DNA of 45,350 nucleotides from an uncultured Prevotella sp. (lineage in GTDB: Bacteria; Bacteroidota; Bacteroidia; Bacteroidales; Bacteroidaceae), in the NCBI GenBank assembly GCA_905234815.1, contig CAJOIX010000016.1, forward strand, positions 1 through 45,350. Reading direction: 5' to 3'. Shown here piece after piece: positions 37,362 through 45,350 of this stretch. The first letter of the stretch is position 1, and every line of letters begins with the position of its first letter. The position numbers and the translations under genes are program-made. The notes under the pieces were generated by a model that saw only the letters and a list, made by a program, of their open reading frames with translations, was not told the origin of the DNA and ran no database searches.

Positions 37362-38663
37362 ATGAAAATTGCTGTTGCTGGAACGGGCTATGTAGGCCTT
37401 TCGATTGCCACCCTTTTGTCGCAACATCACGCTGTCACTGCTGTTGATGTGATACCTGAAAAAGTAGATTTAATCAACCAGCACAAATCACCTATTCGCG
37501 ACGAATATATTGAAAAATACCTGACAGAAAAACCATTGCACCTTACTGCAACCCTTGATGGAGCATCTGCCTACAAAGATGCTGATTTTGTGATCATCGC
37601 TGCCCCCACCAATTACGATCCCATAAAGAATTTTTTCGACACACATCATATAGAAGATGTGATAGACTTGGTTCTCAGCGTTAATCCGACAGCAGTGATG
37701 GTTATCAAATCTACCATACCAGTTGGTTATACGCGTAGCCTTTATCAGCGTTATGCTGCCCAAGGAGTAAAAACATTAAATCTTCTGTTTTCTCCTGAAT
37801 TTCTGCGCGAAAGTAAGGCACTCTACGATAATCTTTATCCCTCGCGTATCATTGTGGGCTACCCCAAGATGATGGAGGGCGAGGAATATGCAGCTGAGAA
37901 TGCTGCTATTCAGCAATTAACTGATATTGAATTCTTGGAATCTAAGGCTCACGTTTTCGCATCTTTGCTTCAAGAAGGAGCCATTAAACAGGACATTCCA
38001 ACACTGTTTATGGGTGCCAAGGAGGCCGAAGCCGTTAAACTTTTTGCCAATACATATTTGGCATTGCGTGTTTCATATTTCAATGAGTTGGACACCTATG
38101 CCGAAGTGAAAGGCCTGGATTCTGCTGCCATTATTCAGGGCATTGGTCTCGATCCCCGTATCGGCACTCATTACAACAATCCGTCCTTTGGCTACGGCGG
38201 CTATTGTCTACCCAAAGATACCAAGCAGTTGTTGGCCAATTACCACGATGTACCACAACAGATGATGTCGGCCATTGTCGAATCTAATCGCACGAGAAAG
38301 GATTTCATTGCCGACCAGGTGCTTCACAAAGCAAACTATTACGTAGGTAGTTCCGCCTACGATGCAAAGCACGAGCATGAATGTGTTATTGGCGTTTATC
38401 GGCTCACCATGAAGTCAAACTCCGATAATTTCCGTCAATCCTCTATTCAAGGCATCATGAAGCGCATCAAGGCCAAGGGAGCATCTGTGATTATCTACGA
38501 ACCAACACTTAAAGATGGAGATACCTTCTTTGGCAGTGTTGTAGTTAACGATTTAGCAGAATTCAAGAGTCGTTCTCAGGCTATCATTGCCAATCGCTAT
38601 GATACCTGTCTTGATGATGTTAAGGAAAAAGTTTATACGCGCGATCTGTTTCGACGCGACTAA
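37362..38663 (+). CDS. ugd: UDP-glucose 6-dehydrogenase
   Basis: The enzyme oxidises UDP-glucose to UDP-glucuronate for capsule or other surface sugars. The 433-residue protein has the NAD-binding GTGYVG at residues 7-12, the FSPEFLRES segment, and the catalytic Cys282 in [14 protein letters not shown]. The C-terminal UDP-binding domain is complete. Its last 44 bases overlap the end of the convergent ATP-grasp gene on the other strand. Confidence 0.95.
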   Translation: MKIAVAGTGYVGLSIATLLSQHHAVTAVDVIPEKVDLINQHKSPIRDEYIEKYLTEKPLHLTATLDGASAYKDADFVIIAAPTNYDPIKNFFDTHHIEDVIDLVLSVNPTAVMVIKSTIPVGYTRSLYQRYAAQGVKTLNLLFSPEFLRESKALYDNLYPSRIIVGYPKMMEGEEYAAENAAIQQLTDIEFLESKAHVFASLLQEGAIKQDIPTLFMGAKEAEAVKLFANTYLALRVSYFNELDTYAEVKGLDSAAIIQGIGLDPRIGTHYNNPSFGYGGYCLPKDTKQLLANYHDVPQQMMSAIVESNRTRKDFIADQVLHKANYYVGSSAYDAKHEHECVIGVYRLTMKSNSDNFRQSSIQGIMKRIKAKGASVIIYEPTLKDGDTFFGSVVVNDLAEFKSRSQAIIANRYDTCLDDVKEKVYTRDLFRRD

Positions 38664-39786
38664 TCTGCAGCTTGTATTGCCCTTCAACCACAGTACGCAT
38701 CACCGCAAGAGGTACGCGTTTTTCTGAATTCTCAACACAGCTGTCGGCTATTGGCTGTTGAGGGGTGAGCGCTAAAGCCACGTGCCCCATCGTACGCCGC
38801 AGGTTGAGTTCCACGCAGGGGTGTAGTCTGTACCCATCTTCCTTCACCACCATCATGTCAACTCCCAACGCACCACGATAATCTTTCAAATGCTTTGCCA
38901 GCAGGTCCAACAACCGTTGGCGCACATTTTCTAATAATTCTATGGGCAGATATCCGCAGAGGATGTCTGCCTTTACTTTTTCTGAAGCCAAGAGATTGCC
39001 ACTATATGCTCCTTTGTCGGTAAGAAATATAGATAATCCTTCGTAGTGGATAGTTCCTTCAGAATCAATGTAATACTCCATGGCAAAGTCCAGCACTCGG
39101 TCGTAGTATGGCTCCAGCATGATACCGCCCTGCTGCTCAATAATGTTAGCAGCCCATTTGGCAGTGCGTTCATCGATTCCGTTTCGCAATACACGCACCC
39201 CTCTACCACTGGAACTCCACGGCGATTTCAATACAAACGAGGAGGGTAGGAGTGATGTCTCATCTTGTCCGTATTCAATTTCGGGAAAATGGTGCAGACA
39301 TTTACTCTCACCTACAGTGAGCTCACTCAGCCCTCTTAACTCTGGGAGCAGATGGTCTGCTGCCCATTGTCTGTGGCTCCATTGTCTGTATTGTTCTAAT
39401 GTTTCAACGCTTGGCAAGGTCGTTTCATCCATCCCACTACGAAGCAGTTCTGTCCTAAGCGATAGATTCCATCCCCACGGCGATATTTGAAGATTCGGTA
39501 AGCAAGCGTTAAGCGCTGAGAGTTCTTTGCGGGTGATGAACGAAAAGTCTTTATCACTATCTGCAAGCGGAAGGCCTGCCTCCAAACATTCTTCTTTCAG
39601 TTGTGTCCACGCGCGGTATGCTTTTTCCACATCGTTCACTAAAATTGCATCGCCGCTCTCTGCCCATATCGCAGGGATAAACCCCAACTCCTCATGCAGC
39701 AATCTGCCCGCACGTGGAGCTGTAAAATGGGCCAGATTGGCTGCTAAAGCCAGGTCGTGGTCGGGATTAAAGATATGAAGCGTCAT
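38620..39786 (-). CDS. ATP-grasp-like protein of unknown substrate
   Basis: A 388-residue protein starting [18 protein letters not shown], a start shared by a Bacteroidota family of unknown function. The central and C-terminal parts look like an ATP-grasp fold: [18 protein letters not shown] (ATP-binding Lys and Gly/Ser loop), then a metal site with Glu and Asn in [14 protein letters not shown]. The substrate is unknown. The longer frame to 39879 is rejected because the conserved start and a promoter lie here. It converges on ugd with a 44-base overlap of coding ends. Confidence 0.75.
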   Translation of the reverse strand: MTLHIFNPDHDLALAANLAHFTAPRAGRLLHEELGFIPAIWAESGDAILVNDVEKAYRAWTQLKEECLEAGLPLADSDKDFSFITRKELSALNACLPNLQISPWGWNLSLRTELLRSGMDETTLPSVETLEQYRQWSHRQWAADHLLPELRGLSELTVGESKCLHHFPEIEYGQDETSLLPSSFVLKSPWSSSGRGVRVLRNGIDERTAKWAANIIEQQGGIMLEPYYDRVLDFAMEYYIDSEGTIHYEGLSIFLTDKGAYSGNLLASEKVKADILCGYLPIELLENVRQRLLDLLAKHLKDYRGALGVDMMVVKEDGYRLHPCVELNLRRTMGHVALALTPQQPIADSCVENSEKRVPLAVMRTVVEGQYKLQISRVETDRAYKLFP

Positions 39787-39807
39787 GCTGTGAACTTTCT
39801 TTGCTCG

Positions 39808-39815
39808 CAAAATTA
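39808..39815 (-). promoter_or_regulatory. -7 element for the ATP-grasp gene
   Basis: The minus strand reads TAATTTTG, 22 bases before the ATG. Confidence 0.5.
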
Positions 39816-39939
39816 CGATAAATCGATCGCAGAGCCAAAAGAGTTTTCTTCTTTTTCCCGCGTTGCTAGGACTTTGCACAATAATGGCGCTTTGTTCACA
39901 TTTTTTCGTTCTACTGATGCTTCGTAAGAAAATAATCCG

Positions 39940-39947
39940 TATATTTG
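39940..39947 (+). promoter_or_regulatory. -7 element for the secreted protein/nuclease pair
   Basis: TATATTTG matches TAnnTTTG, 43 bases before the ATG at 39991. Confidence 0.5.
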
Positions 39948-39990
39948 CAATATATTATAATGAACATTTACTCTTAACAATCTATAACCT

Positions 39991-41829
39991 ATGAAAAAAC
40001 TATTAATCATCACACTCATCACACTGCTGTTTTGCTGGTTAGGGCAATCGGCCTCAGCAGAACCTACGGTTTTGCTCCAGCAAACTTTCACAAGCAGCCA
40101 GGGCGAATTCACCATCGACAATGTGAATGTGCCATCGGGGCTGAATGTGTGGGAACGTACATCTTCCTATGGAATGAAAGCAACGGGCTTTATCAATTCT
40201 TCCCGCTACGCCACCGAATCTTGGCTTCTCTCTCCAGTTGTAGATCTTTCCGGCTACACAGATGCGACAATCACGTTCAACCATGTTATCTCTACTTATT
40301 TTGGCGATGTCACTCAGGAAGCCACCGTTTGGGTCCGCACATCGGGCGCCGAGTGGCAGCAGATGGTAATCTCTACGTACCCGACAATCACATCTGGCAA
40401 CTATAGTTCCTTTGAAGATTGTACCTTGAGCATCCCCGAAGAATTCAACGGCAAGAAAATCCAGATTGGTTTCCGCTATACCAGCACTACTTCGAAAGCC
40501 GGTACATGGGAAATCAAATCCTTCTCGCTCAGTGCTGAAGAACAAGTGATTGATGTCACCCCCGTGACCAGTCTGGCCGACCTGAAGTCGTTGCCCAGCG
40601 GAACCATTGTGGAACTGACTTTCACCAAGACCAATCCTGGCTTGATAGAATATGTCTATCCAACTTCTGCCGTTCGTACAGCCAGCAACCAAGAAGCTTA
40701 TGTTCGTGATACACATGGCGCAGTCCAGTTCAAGAATTTCCTTCCAAGCGATTTGGGTTGGCACACGCAGGCCAGCGGAGCGCTTGTCGGAAAGGTGATA
40801 GCACAATATGAACTGGTAAACGGAATGCCCCGCCTCACATCCATTGAACAAAGTAAGGCTGACAATATCCTCTGTCTCGACAACCGGCAGGCCGTTTCGC
40901 CTGTATCCATCAGTGTTGCTGACCTTGCTGGCGACTCTTGGCGGGCAGACTATGTAGCTCTTAATGCCGTCACCATCAAGAAGCGGGGCGCCAACTATTA
41001 CGTAACCGACGGCACCAACATGGTACTGCTGGCCAACGATTTCAACCAATCCGCTGTTTCCTTCCCCGACCGAGTGACAGGCATCCGCTTTAACCTCACA
41101 GGAGTAGTCACCACCACCGCTGATTCGGCGTCAAAACTCAGTCTCCTCTCTCTGGAGCGTTTATCCACCATCATCGATCTCTACGACTACGAGTCCAACA
41201 GCACACTCATCTCTAGTCTCGATGGCGAAACCATCGAGGTCTATCTCCAGCGCACCCTCCAGACCAATCAGTGGAACACAATCGCCATTCCTTTCAACAT
41301 ACCCAATGCTTCCGAACTGCTCGGAAACATTCAGTTGGCCGAATTCAGCGCATACGATGCTACCACCAACACCCTTCAGTTCTCCACAGCAACTGACATT
41401 GTGGCCGGCCGGCCTTACTTGATTAAACCATTGGAAGACATCCCAGCCTTGATTCATATGGCCAGTGTTGAACTGAGCAATACGCTAACCCAGGTATCTA
41501 AAGGTACTTACGATTTTGTTCCCGTTTACGACCCCACTACGCTCGACGAAACCGACACCTCGCTGCTCTTCTTGGATAATACTTCCACCCTGAAGCGCCC
41601 CTCAGGCAATTATCAGCTCGGAGCATTCCAGGCCTACTTCAAATCGCCTTCGGCCGATGCCAATGCCAAAATCACGGTCGATGGTGTAGCCACAGGAATC
41701 ACCCTCGGCACCATCACCGAAACCGTCAAGCATTCTGGCCAGTGGTACGATACAGCTGGCCGAAAAGCCCCTGCGCAGCCTGCCAAAGGATTGTATGTGC
41801 GTAAAGGCCAAAAACAAATCATTAAATAA
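39991..41829 (+). CDS. Secreted protein with adhesin-like (choice-of-anchor J) domain
   Basis: A 612-residue exported protein. The signal peptide ends near ASAEP (residue ~23). Residues ~28-180 resemble a cleaved-adhesin/choice-of-anchor J jelly roll (FTIDNVNVPSGLNVWERTSS; WLLSPVVDLSGYTDATITFN). Residues ~190-385 look like an OB-fold module of the DUF5689/DUF6359 kind (SLPSGTIVELTF; AYVRDTHGAVQF; VTDGTNMVLLAND). The last 30 residues (WYDTAGRKAPAQPAKGLYVR then KGQKQIIK) match the C-terminal tail common in Prevotella secreted proteins. The function is unknown. The nuclease gene follows 13 bases after the stop. Confidence 0.72.
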   Translation: MKKLLIITLITLLFCWLGQSASAEPTVLLQQTFTSSQGEFTIDNVNVPSGLNVWERTSSYGMKATGFINSSRYATESWLLSPVVDLSGYTDATITFNHVISTYFGDVTQEATVWVRTSGAEWQQMVISTYPTITSGNYSSFEDCTLSIPEEFNGKKIQIGFRYTSTTSKAGTWEIKSFSLSAEEQVIDVTPVTSLADLKSLPSGTIVELTFTKTNPGLIEYVYPTSAVRTASNQEAYVRDTHGAVQFKNFLPSDLGWHTQASGALVGKVIAQYELVNGMPRLTSIEQSKADNILCLDNRQAVSPVSISVADLAGDSWRADYVALNAVTIKKRGANYYVTDGTNMVLLANDFNQSAVSFPDRVTGIRFNLTGVVTTTADSASKLSLLSLERLSTIIDLYDYESNSTLISSLDGETIEVYLQRTLQTNQWNTIAIPFNIPNASELLGNIQLAEFSAYDATTNTLQFSTATDIVAGRPYLIKPLEDIPALIHMASVELSNTLTQVSKGTYDFVPVYDPTTLDETDTSLLFLDNTSTLKRPSGNYQLGAFQAYFKSPSADANAKITVDGVATGITLGTITETVKHSGQWYDTAGRKAPAQPAKGLYVRKGQKQIIK

Positions 41830-41835
41830 GGAGGA
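41828..41835 (+). promoter_or_regulatory. Strong Shine-Dalgarno site for the nuclease gene
   Basis: AAGGAGGA overlaps the preceding TAA stop and lies 7 bases before the ATG at 41843. This is unusual here, since most starts in the window lack such a site, and suggests re-initiation after the upstream gene. Confidence 0.65.
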
Positions 41836-41842
41836 CACTGCC

Positions 41843-42913
41843 ATGAAAAAATCATTATTCTCTTGCTCCTTGCTTCTGATTGCGTGCATCTTTTCCACAA
41901 CAGTAAACGCACAGACCAACATACAGAAAGCCCAACGCGATATCAATTCCATATCCTTTACCGACGATAAGGGATCTTCTCACTCATTCACTTCCGAAGA
42001 GTACGACTCCGTGCGTGTCCTTACAGAAATAAATACCGGTGTCAAGGTATATATCGAAGATGAATACTCCTACGATTTCATTGCCCACGACCTCAACATC
42101 GAAGAGCCCGCCGACGACACCAACGGAAACGCCAACCGCAACTCGCGCTCACCATACTACAATCCGGCCAAGAAAATGTGGAAACTCGAGTGGCCGCACA
42201 TTAAAGAAAACAGCAGCCAGTCCTGGCTCCTGAAAGTAAGCGACGGCATGGACAGCTACTCCGTAGAATGGGACAACTCAAAAATTGCCAACCGCTTTAC
42301 CTGCTACCAGATGTACGACCCAATCTACAATTGGAATGTTTCTCGCACCGATGATTTCCAGGAAGATTCAGAACTCCCCGCAGCAACCCGGTCCAGACTG
42401 TCTGACTATAGCGGAAGCGGATTCTCTCGCGGTCACCTCTGTCCCGCTGCCGACCGCCGGTACTCCACCGCCATGGTCAAGCAAACCTGTTTGCTCAGCA
42501 ATATGCAGCCACAGTATCAAAACCACAATGGCGGACAATGGGCCACACTCGAAGGCTATGTCCGCAACTGGGCCCAAAACTACGACACACTCTATGTCGT
42601 CAAGGCTGCCACCATCGACGATGTCAAGATCGACGGAGTAACACAAACAGGCCTGCGCACCGAGAAGTGCAACAACCGTCTGCTCGTGCCGAAATACTTC
42701 TATATGGCGCTACTTGGTTACAAGAAGGCATCCAACACCTACACCGCCGTCGGTATATGGACCTATCATTTCTCAAATTCTGAATCACAACGACCCGTGG
42801 AATACATGTCTATCGATGCACTCGAAGAGCGAACAGGAATTGACTTCTTCTGCAATCTACCCGACGATATAGAAAATGCAGTCGAAGCAACTTATACCTC
42901 TTCCGACTGGTAG
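41843..42913 (+). CDS. Secreted DNA/RNA non-specific endonuclease
   Basis: A 357-residue exported nuclease of the NUC1 (Serratia nuclease) beta-beta-alpha-metal family. The signal peptide ends near VNAQ (about residue 24). The catalytic motif SRGHLCPAADR contains His198, and the metal-binding motif N-x2-PQ-x4-N-x3-W is present with Asn229. About 100 residues before the nuclease domain are unassigned. ATG at 41843 is preferred over the frame's earlier start at 41795 because of the Shine-Dalgarno site and signal peptide. It probably degrades nucleic acid outside the cell, for nutrients or biofilm turnover. Confidence 0.9.
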   Translation: MKKSLFSCSLLLIACIFSTTVNAQTNIQKAQRDINSISFTDDKGSSHSFTSEEYDSVRVLTEINTGVKVYIEDEYSYDFIAHDLNIEEPADDTNGNANRNSRSPYYNPAKKMWKLEWPHIKENSSQSWLLKVSDGMDSYSVEWDNSKIANRFTCYQMYDPIYNWNVSRTDDFQEDSELPAATRSRLSDYSGSGFSRGHLCPAADRRYSTAMVKQTCLLSNMQPQYQNHNGGQWATLEGYVRNWAQNYDTLYVVKAATIDDVKIDGVTQTGLRTEKCNNRLLVPKYFYMALLGYKKASNTYTAVGIWTYHFSNSESQRPVEYMSIDALEERTGIDFFCNLPDDIENAVEATYTSSDW

Positions 42914-42972
42914 CAGCCCGCTTCGCGCCTTCAGAAGTAGCACGAGTTCAGACATAACTTCCCTTCCTGTCC

Positions 42973-43036
42973 AATCGTAAAATCGTCCAATCCTCAAATC
43001 GTAAAATCTTAAAATCATCCAATCGTCAAATACCAA
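42973..43036 (+). repeat. Eight-unit 8-bp tandem repeat before the flavodiiron gene
   Basis: Eight successive octamers beginning AATC (the last AATA) fill 64 bases: AATCGTAA, AATCGTCC, AATCCTCA, AATCGTAA, AATCTTAA, AATCATCC, AATCGTCA, AATACCAA. The array ends one base before the ATG at 43038 and so forms the translation-start region. Confidence 0.8.
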
Positions 43037-43037
43037 G

Positions 43038-44240
43038 ATGGATCCACAAACAATTTCGATCGGCGTCGATGACCTCGACATCGATCTCTTCGAAAGCCAA
43101 TACAGCGTCCCGCAAGGCATCAGCTATAACTCCTACATCATCGCAGACCAGAAAATAGCCATTCTCGATACTGTCGATCAACGTAAGGCCGATGCCTGGC
43201 GTGCCAATCTGCAGGCAGCTCTACAAGGACGCCAGCCAGACTATCTCGTAGCCCATCATCTTGAACCCGACCATGCCGCACTCATAGCCGACACCCTCCA
43301 GCGCTACCCCCAGCTTCAGCTCGTCTGTAGTGCCCAGGCAGCTAAAATGCTCCCAAACTTCTTCGAAGATTTTCCATTCACCGATCGACTCGTTGTCGTA
43401 AAAGAAGGCGACACACTCTCACTCGGCCAGCACACTCTCCAATTCATTGCCGCACCAATGATACACTGGCCCGAAGTCATCGTCACCTACGACACCTACT
43501 CACGCACTCTCTTCTCAGCCGATGCCTTCGGAAAATTCGGAGCACTACAATATGAGACCACACCGACCGGCGACGACACCGCAGCCATCGCCGAAAACTG
43601 GCCCTGCGAAGCACGCAGATACTATTTCAACATCTGTGGCAAATATGGCACGCAGGTCCAAAACCTTTTGAAGAAAATCCAACACCTTGATATTCAGACC
43701 CTCTGCCCCCTTCATGGGCCCGCACTCTCCGGCACAGCACTTCAACAGGCCCTTCGGCTCTACAACACATGGAGCAGCTACCAGCCCGAAACCGACGGCA
43801 TCCTCATAGCCCATGCAAGCATACACGGCGGCACAGCCCAGGCAGTTGAGCATCTCGCCCAACTCCTACGACAGCGAGGAGCCACCAAAGTAGTCGTCAG
43901 CGACCTCTGCCGCGACGACCTCGCAGAAGTCATAGAAGACGCCTTCCGCTACCCAACAGTCGTACTCGCAGCAGCCTCCTACGATGCAGGAGTCTTCCCA
44001 CCAATGCACAACTTCCTACACCACCTGCAAATCAAAAACTATCAGCATCGACGATTTGCCATCATCGAAAACGGCAGTTGGGCACCCACCGCAGCCCGCG
44101 TCATCAAGACCATGATTGAACCAATGAAAGACTGTCAACTCATCCAGCCCATTGTAACAATCCATTCCCGGCTCCACAAAACCGACGAACCAGCACTCGC
44201 AGAATTAGCCGATCATCTCGTGGAAAAATCAAAAATCTAA
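43038..44240 (+). CDS. Flavodiiron protein (A-type flavoprotein)
   Basis: A 400-residue enzyme that reduces oxygen or nitric oxide to protect anaerobes. The N-terminal metallo-beta-lactamase-like domain keeps all diiron ligands: His74, Glu76, Asp78 and His79 (HLEPDH), His143, Asp162 and His226. The C-terminal flavodoxin domain begins near residue 250 with the FMN loop HASIHGGTAQAV. No rubredoxin domain or gene is adjacent, so the electron donor is unknown. No promoter of the usual type is clear in the 124-base gap upstream, which is mostly the octamer repeat. Confidence 0.94.
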   Translation: MDPQTISIGVDDLDIDLFESQYSVPQGISYNSYIIADQKIAILDTVDQRKADAWRANLQAALQGRQPDYLVAHHLEPDHAALIADTLQRYPQLQLVCSAQAAKMLPNFFEDFPFTDRLVVVKEGDTLSLGQHTLQFIAAPMIHWPEVIVTYDTYSRTLFSADAFGKFGALQYETTPTGDDTAAIAENWPCEARRYYFNICGKYGTQVQNLLKKIQHLDIQTLCPLHGPALSGTALQQALRLYNTWSSYQPETDGILIAHASIHGGTAQAVEHLAQLLRQRGATKVVVSDLCRDDLAEVIEDAFRYPTVVLAAASYDAGVFPPMHNFLHHLQIKNYQHRRFAIIENGSWAPTAARVIKTMIEPMKDCQLIQPIVTIHSRLHKTDEPALAELADHLVEKSKI

Positions 44241-44275
44241 CTATTCGAAAATCAACACGTTACAAACCGCATTTC

Positions 44276-44356
44276 AAAACCTATGCTTTCGTGGCTCAAA
44301 AGCTATACTTTTACTCAGCAAAAGCATAGCTCCCGAAAGTTAAAAGCTATGCTTTT
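44276..44356. repeat. Four-unit 22-bp-period palindrome array, copy 5
   Basis: Units are centred at 44283, 44305, 44327 and 44349, exactly 22 bp apart, with centres TAT, TAT, ATA, TAT. This is the most altered copy (AAAACC, ACTTTT, GCTCCC changes). The left flank GAAAATCAACAC then TTACAAA matches copy 3. It lies 35 bases after the flavodiiron stop and 41 bases before the DUF1015 start; no other terminator is seen between these genes. Confidence 0.85.
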
Positions 44357-44397
44357 GAAATAGGAAGTGTAATCCGCATAAAATTAACACTCTAACA

Positions 44398-45350
44398 ATG
44401 GCAAAAATCAAACCCTTTCGTGGCATCCGTCCGCCACGCGAACTCGTAGAAAAAGTGGAATGTCGCCCCTACGATGTACTCAACTCAGAAGAAGCTCGAG
44501 CAGAGGCCGCAGGCAACGAACAGAGTCTCTATCATATCATCAAACCGGAAATCGATTTCCCTGTAGGCACATCGGAATACGATCCGCGTGTCTATGAGCA
44601 GGCAGCTCGCAATTTTAAGAAGTTTCGCCAAAATGGCTGGCTCGTTCAGGACAGCGAAGAGCACTATTACATTTATGCCCAGACCATGAACGGAAAGACA
44701 CAGTATGGCCTGGTGGTTGGAGCACTGGTTGACGACTATATGACCGGAGTGATAAAAAAGCACGAACTGACCCGCCGCGATAAAGAGGAAGATCGCATGA
44801 AACACGTACGTGCCTGCAACGCAAACATCGAACCTGTGTTTTTTGCCTATCCTGACAATCAGACCCTCAACTCCCTAATTTGTCGCTACGCTGCTACTCA
44901 GCCCGAATACGATTTCATCGCCCCAATTGATGGGTTCAGACATCAGCTTTGGATCATCAGCGATGCCAATGATATTGAATTGATAACCAACGAGTTTGCC
45001 AAGATGCCTTCACTCTACATAGCAGACGGTCATCATCGTTCCGCCGCCGCAGCACTTGTGGGAGCAGAGAAGCAGAAAAACAACCCTAATCATCAGGGAA
45101 ATGAGGAATACAACTATTTCATGGCCGTATGTTTCCAGGCATCCGAACTGACCATTTTAGACTACAATCGTGTGGTGAAAGACCTCAACGGCCTCACCAG
45201 TGAAGAATTTCTGAATGCCCTTGAGAAAAATTTCATTGTCGAAAATCGCGGTCAAGAGATTTTCAAACCCACGCATCTTCATCAGTTCTCGCTCTATCTC
45301 GACGGACAATGGTATTCCCTCGAAGCGCGCGAAGGCACTTTCAACAATGC
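44398..45350 (+). CDS. DUF1015 family protein (3' end outside window)
   Basis: An open frame from ATG at 44398 runs 317 codons to the window edge without a stop. It starts AKIKPFRGIRPPRELVEKVE and contains YIADGHHRSAAAAL, the DUF1015 signatures. In many bacteria the family lies beside serine biosynthesis genes (serC, serA), and its role is not settled; no such genes are seen upstream here. The start follows array copy 5 with no obvious promoter or Shine-Dalgarno site. Confidence 0.88.
   Translation, partial: MAKIKPFRGIRPPRELVEKVECRPYDVLNSEEARAEAAGNEQSLYHIIKPEIDFPVGTSEYDPRVYEQAARNFKKFRQNGWLVQDSEEHYYIYAQTMNGKTQYGLVVGALVDDYMTGVIKKHELTRRDKEEDRMKHVRACNANIEPVFFAYPDNQTLNSLICRYAATQPEYDFIAPIDGFRHQLWIISDANDIELITNEFAKMPSLYIADGHHRSAAAALVGAEKQKNNPNHQGNEEYNYFMAVCFQASELTILDYNRVVKDLNGLTSEEFLNALEKNFIVENRGQEIFKPTHLHQFSLYLDGQWYSLEAREGTFNN

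Noticed and set aside
40054..41049. 331-codon minus-strand open frame inside the secreted adhesin-like gene
   Set aside because: The plus-strand frame has a signal peptide, domains and a family C-terminal tail, while the minus frame has none.

Overview
The window reads as chromosomal DNA of a Bacteroidota member, most likely Prevotella or a close relative. The evidence: promoters of the TAnnTTTG / TTTG type, almost no Shine-Dalgarno sequences, the atp gene order beta-epsilon-(I)-a-c-b-delta-alpha-gamma, the ftsX-DUF3098-uppP-truB-queA-folK run, an Rpb6-type omega subunit, a DUF5686 protein and a TonB receptor with a TPP riboswitch. Most of it is core genome. No phage, plasmid, transposase or CRISPR array was seen.

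Layout. 1-168: tail of an unrecognised gene. 547-2589: uvrB. 2871-7544: bamD, rpoZ, a DUF4293 protein and then two multidomain genes (nucleotidyltransferase + ATP-grasp; CDP-alcohol phosphotransferase + HAD) that look like a head-group synthesis module. 7603-9084: proS (minus). 9689-12861: nrdD, nrdG and a LuxR-type regulator. 12996-20258: complete F-type ATP synthase operon. 20624-20943: three tRNA genes (Ser-GCT, Glu-CTC, Ser-CGA), followed by tandem copies of the last tRNA's tail and terminator. 21247-24264: TPP riboswitch, TonB receptor and PnuT-like permease (thiamine uptake, minus). 24336-28571: tamB (minus). 28963-34712: ftsX, DUF3098, uppP, truB, queA, folK, a membrane protein, trmB. 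34756-38663: DUF5686 protein and UDP-glucose dehydrogenase. 38620-39786: orphan ATP-grasp protein (minus). 39991-42913: secreted adhesin-like protein plus secreted nuclease. 43038-44240: flavodiiron protein. 44398-end: DUF1015 gene, cut by the window edge.

The most striking non-genic signal is a dispersed intergenic element seen five times (326-406, 9272-9352, 20353-20433, 28767-28847, 44276-44356). Each copy has exactly four 15-bp dyad-symmetric units (AAAAGC-TAT/ATA-GCTTTT) whose centres are exactly 22 bp apart, separated by 7-bp variable spacers. The best copies are bounded by a perfect 21-bp inverted repeat. The most interesting protein-coding signal is the two-gene module at 4546-7544. 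Its ATP-grasp half carries an Asp-x-Asn-x-Phe-Pro motif that resembles inositol-phosphate kinases, and its partner is a CDP-alcohol phosphotransferase, so a phospho-polyol or inositol-lipid role is a testable hypothesis.
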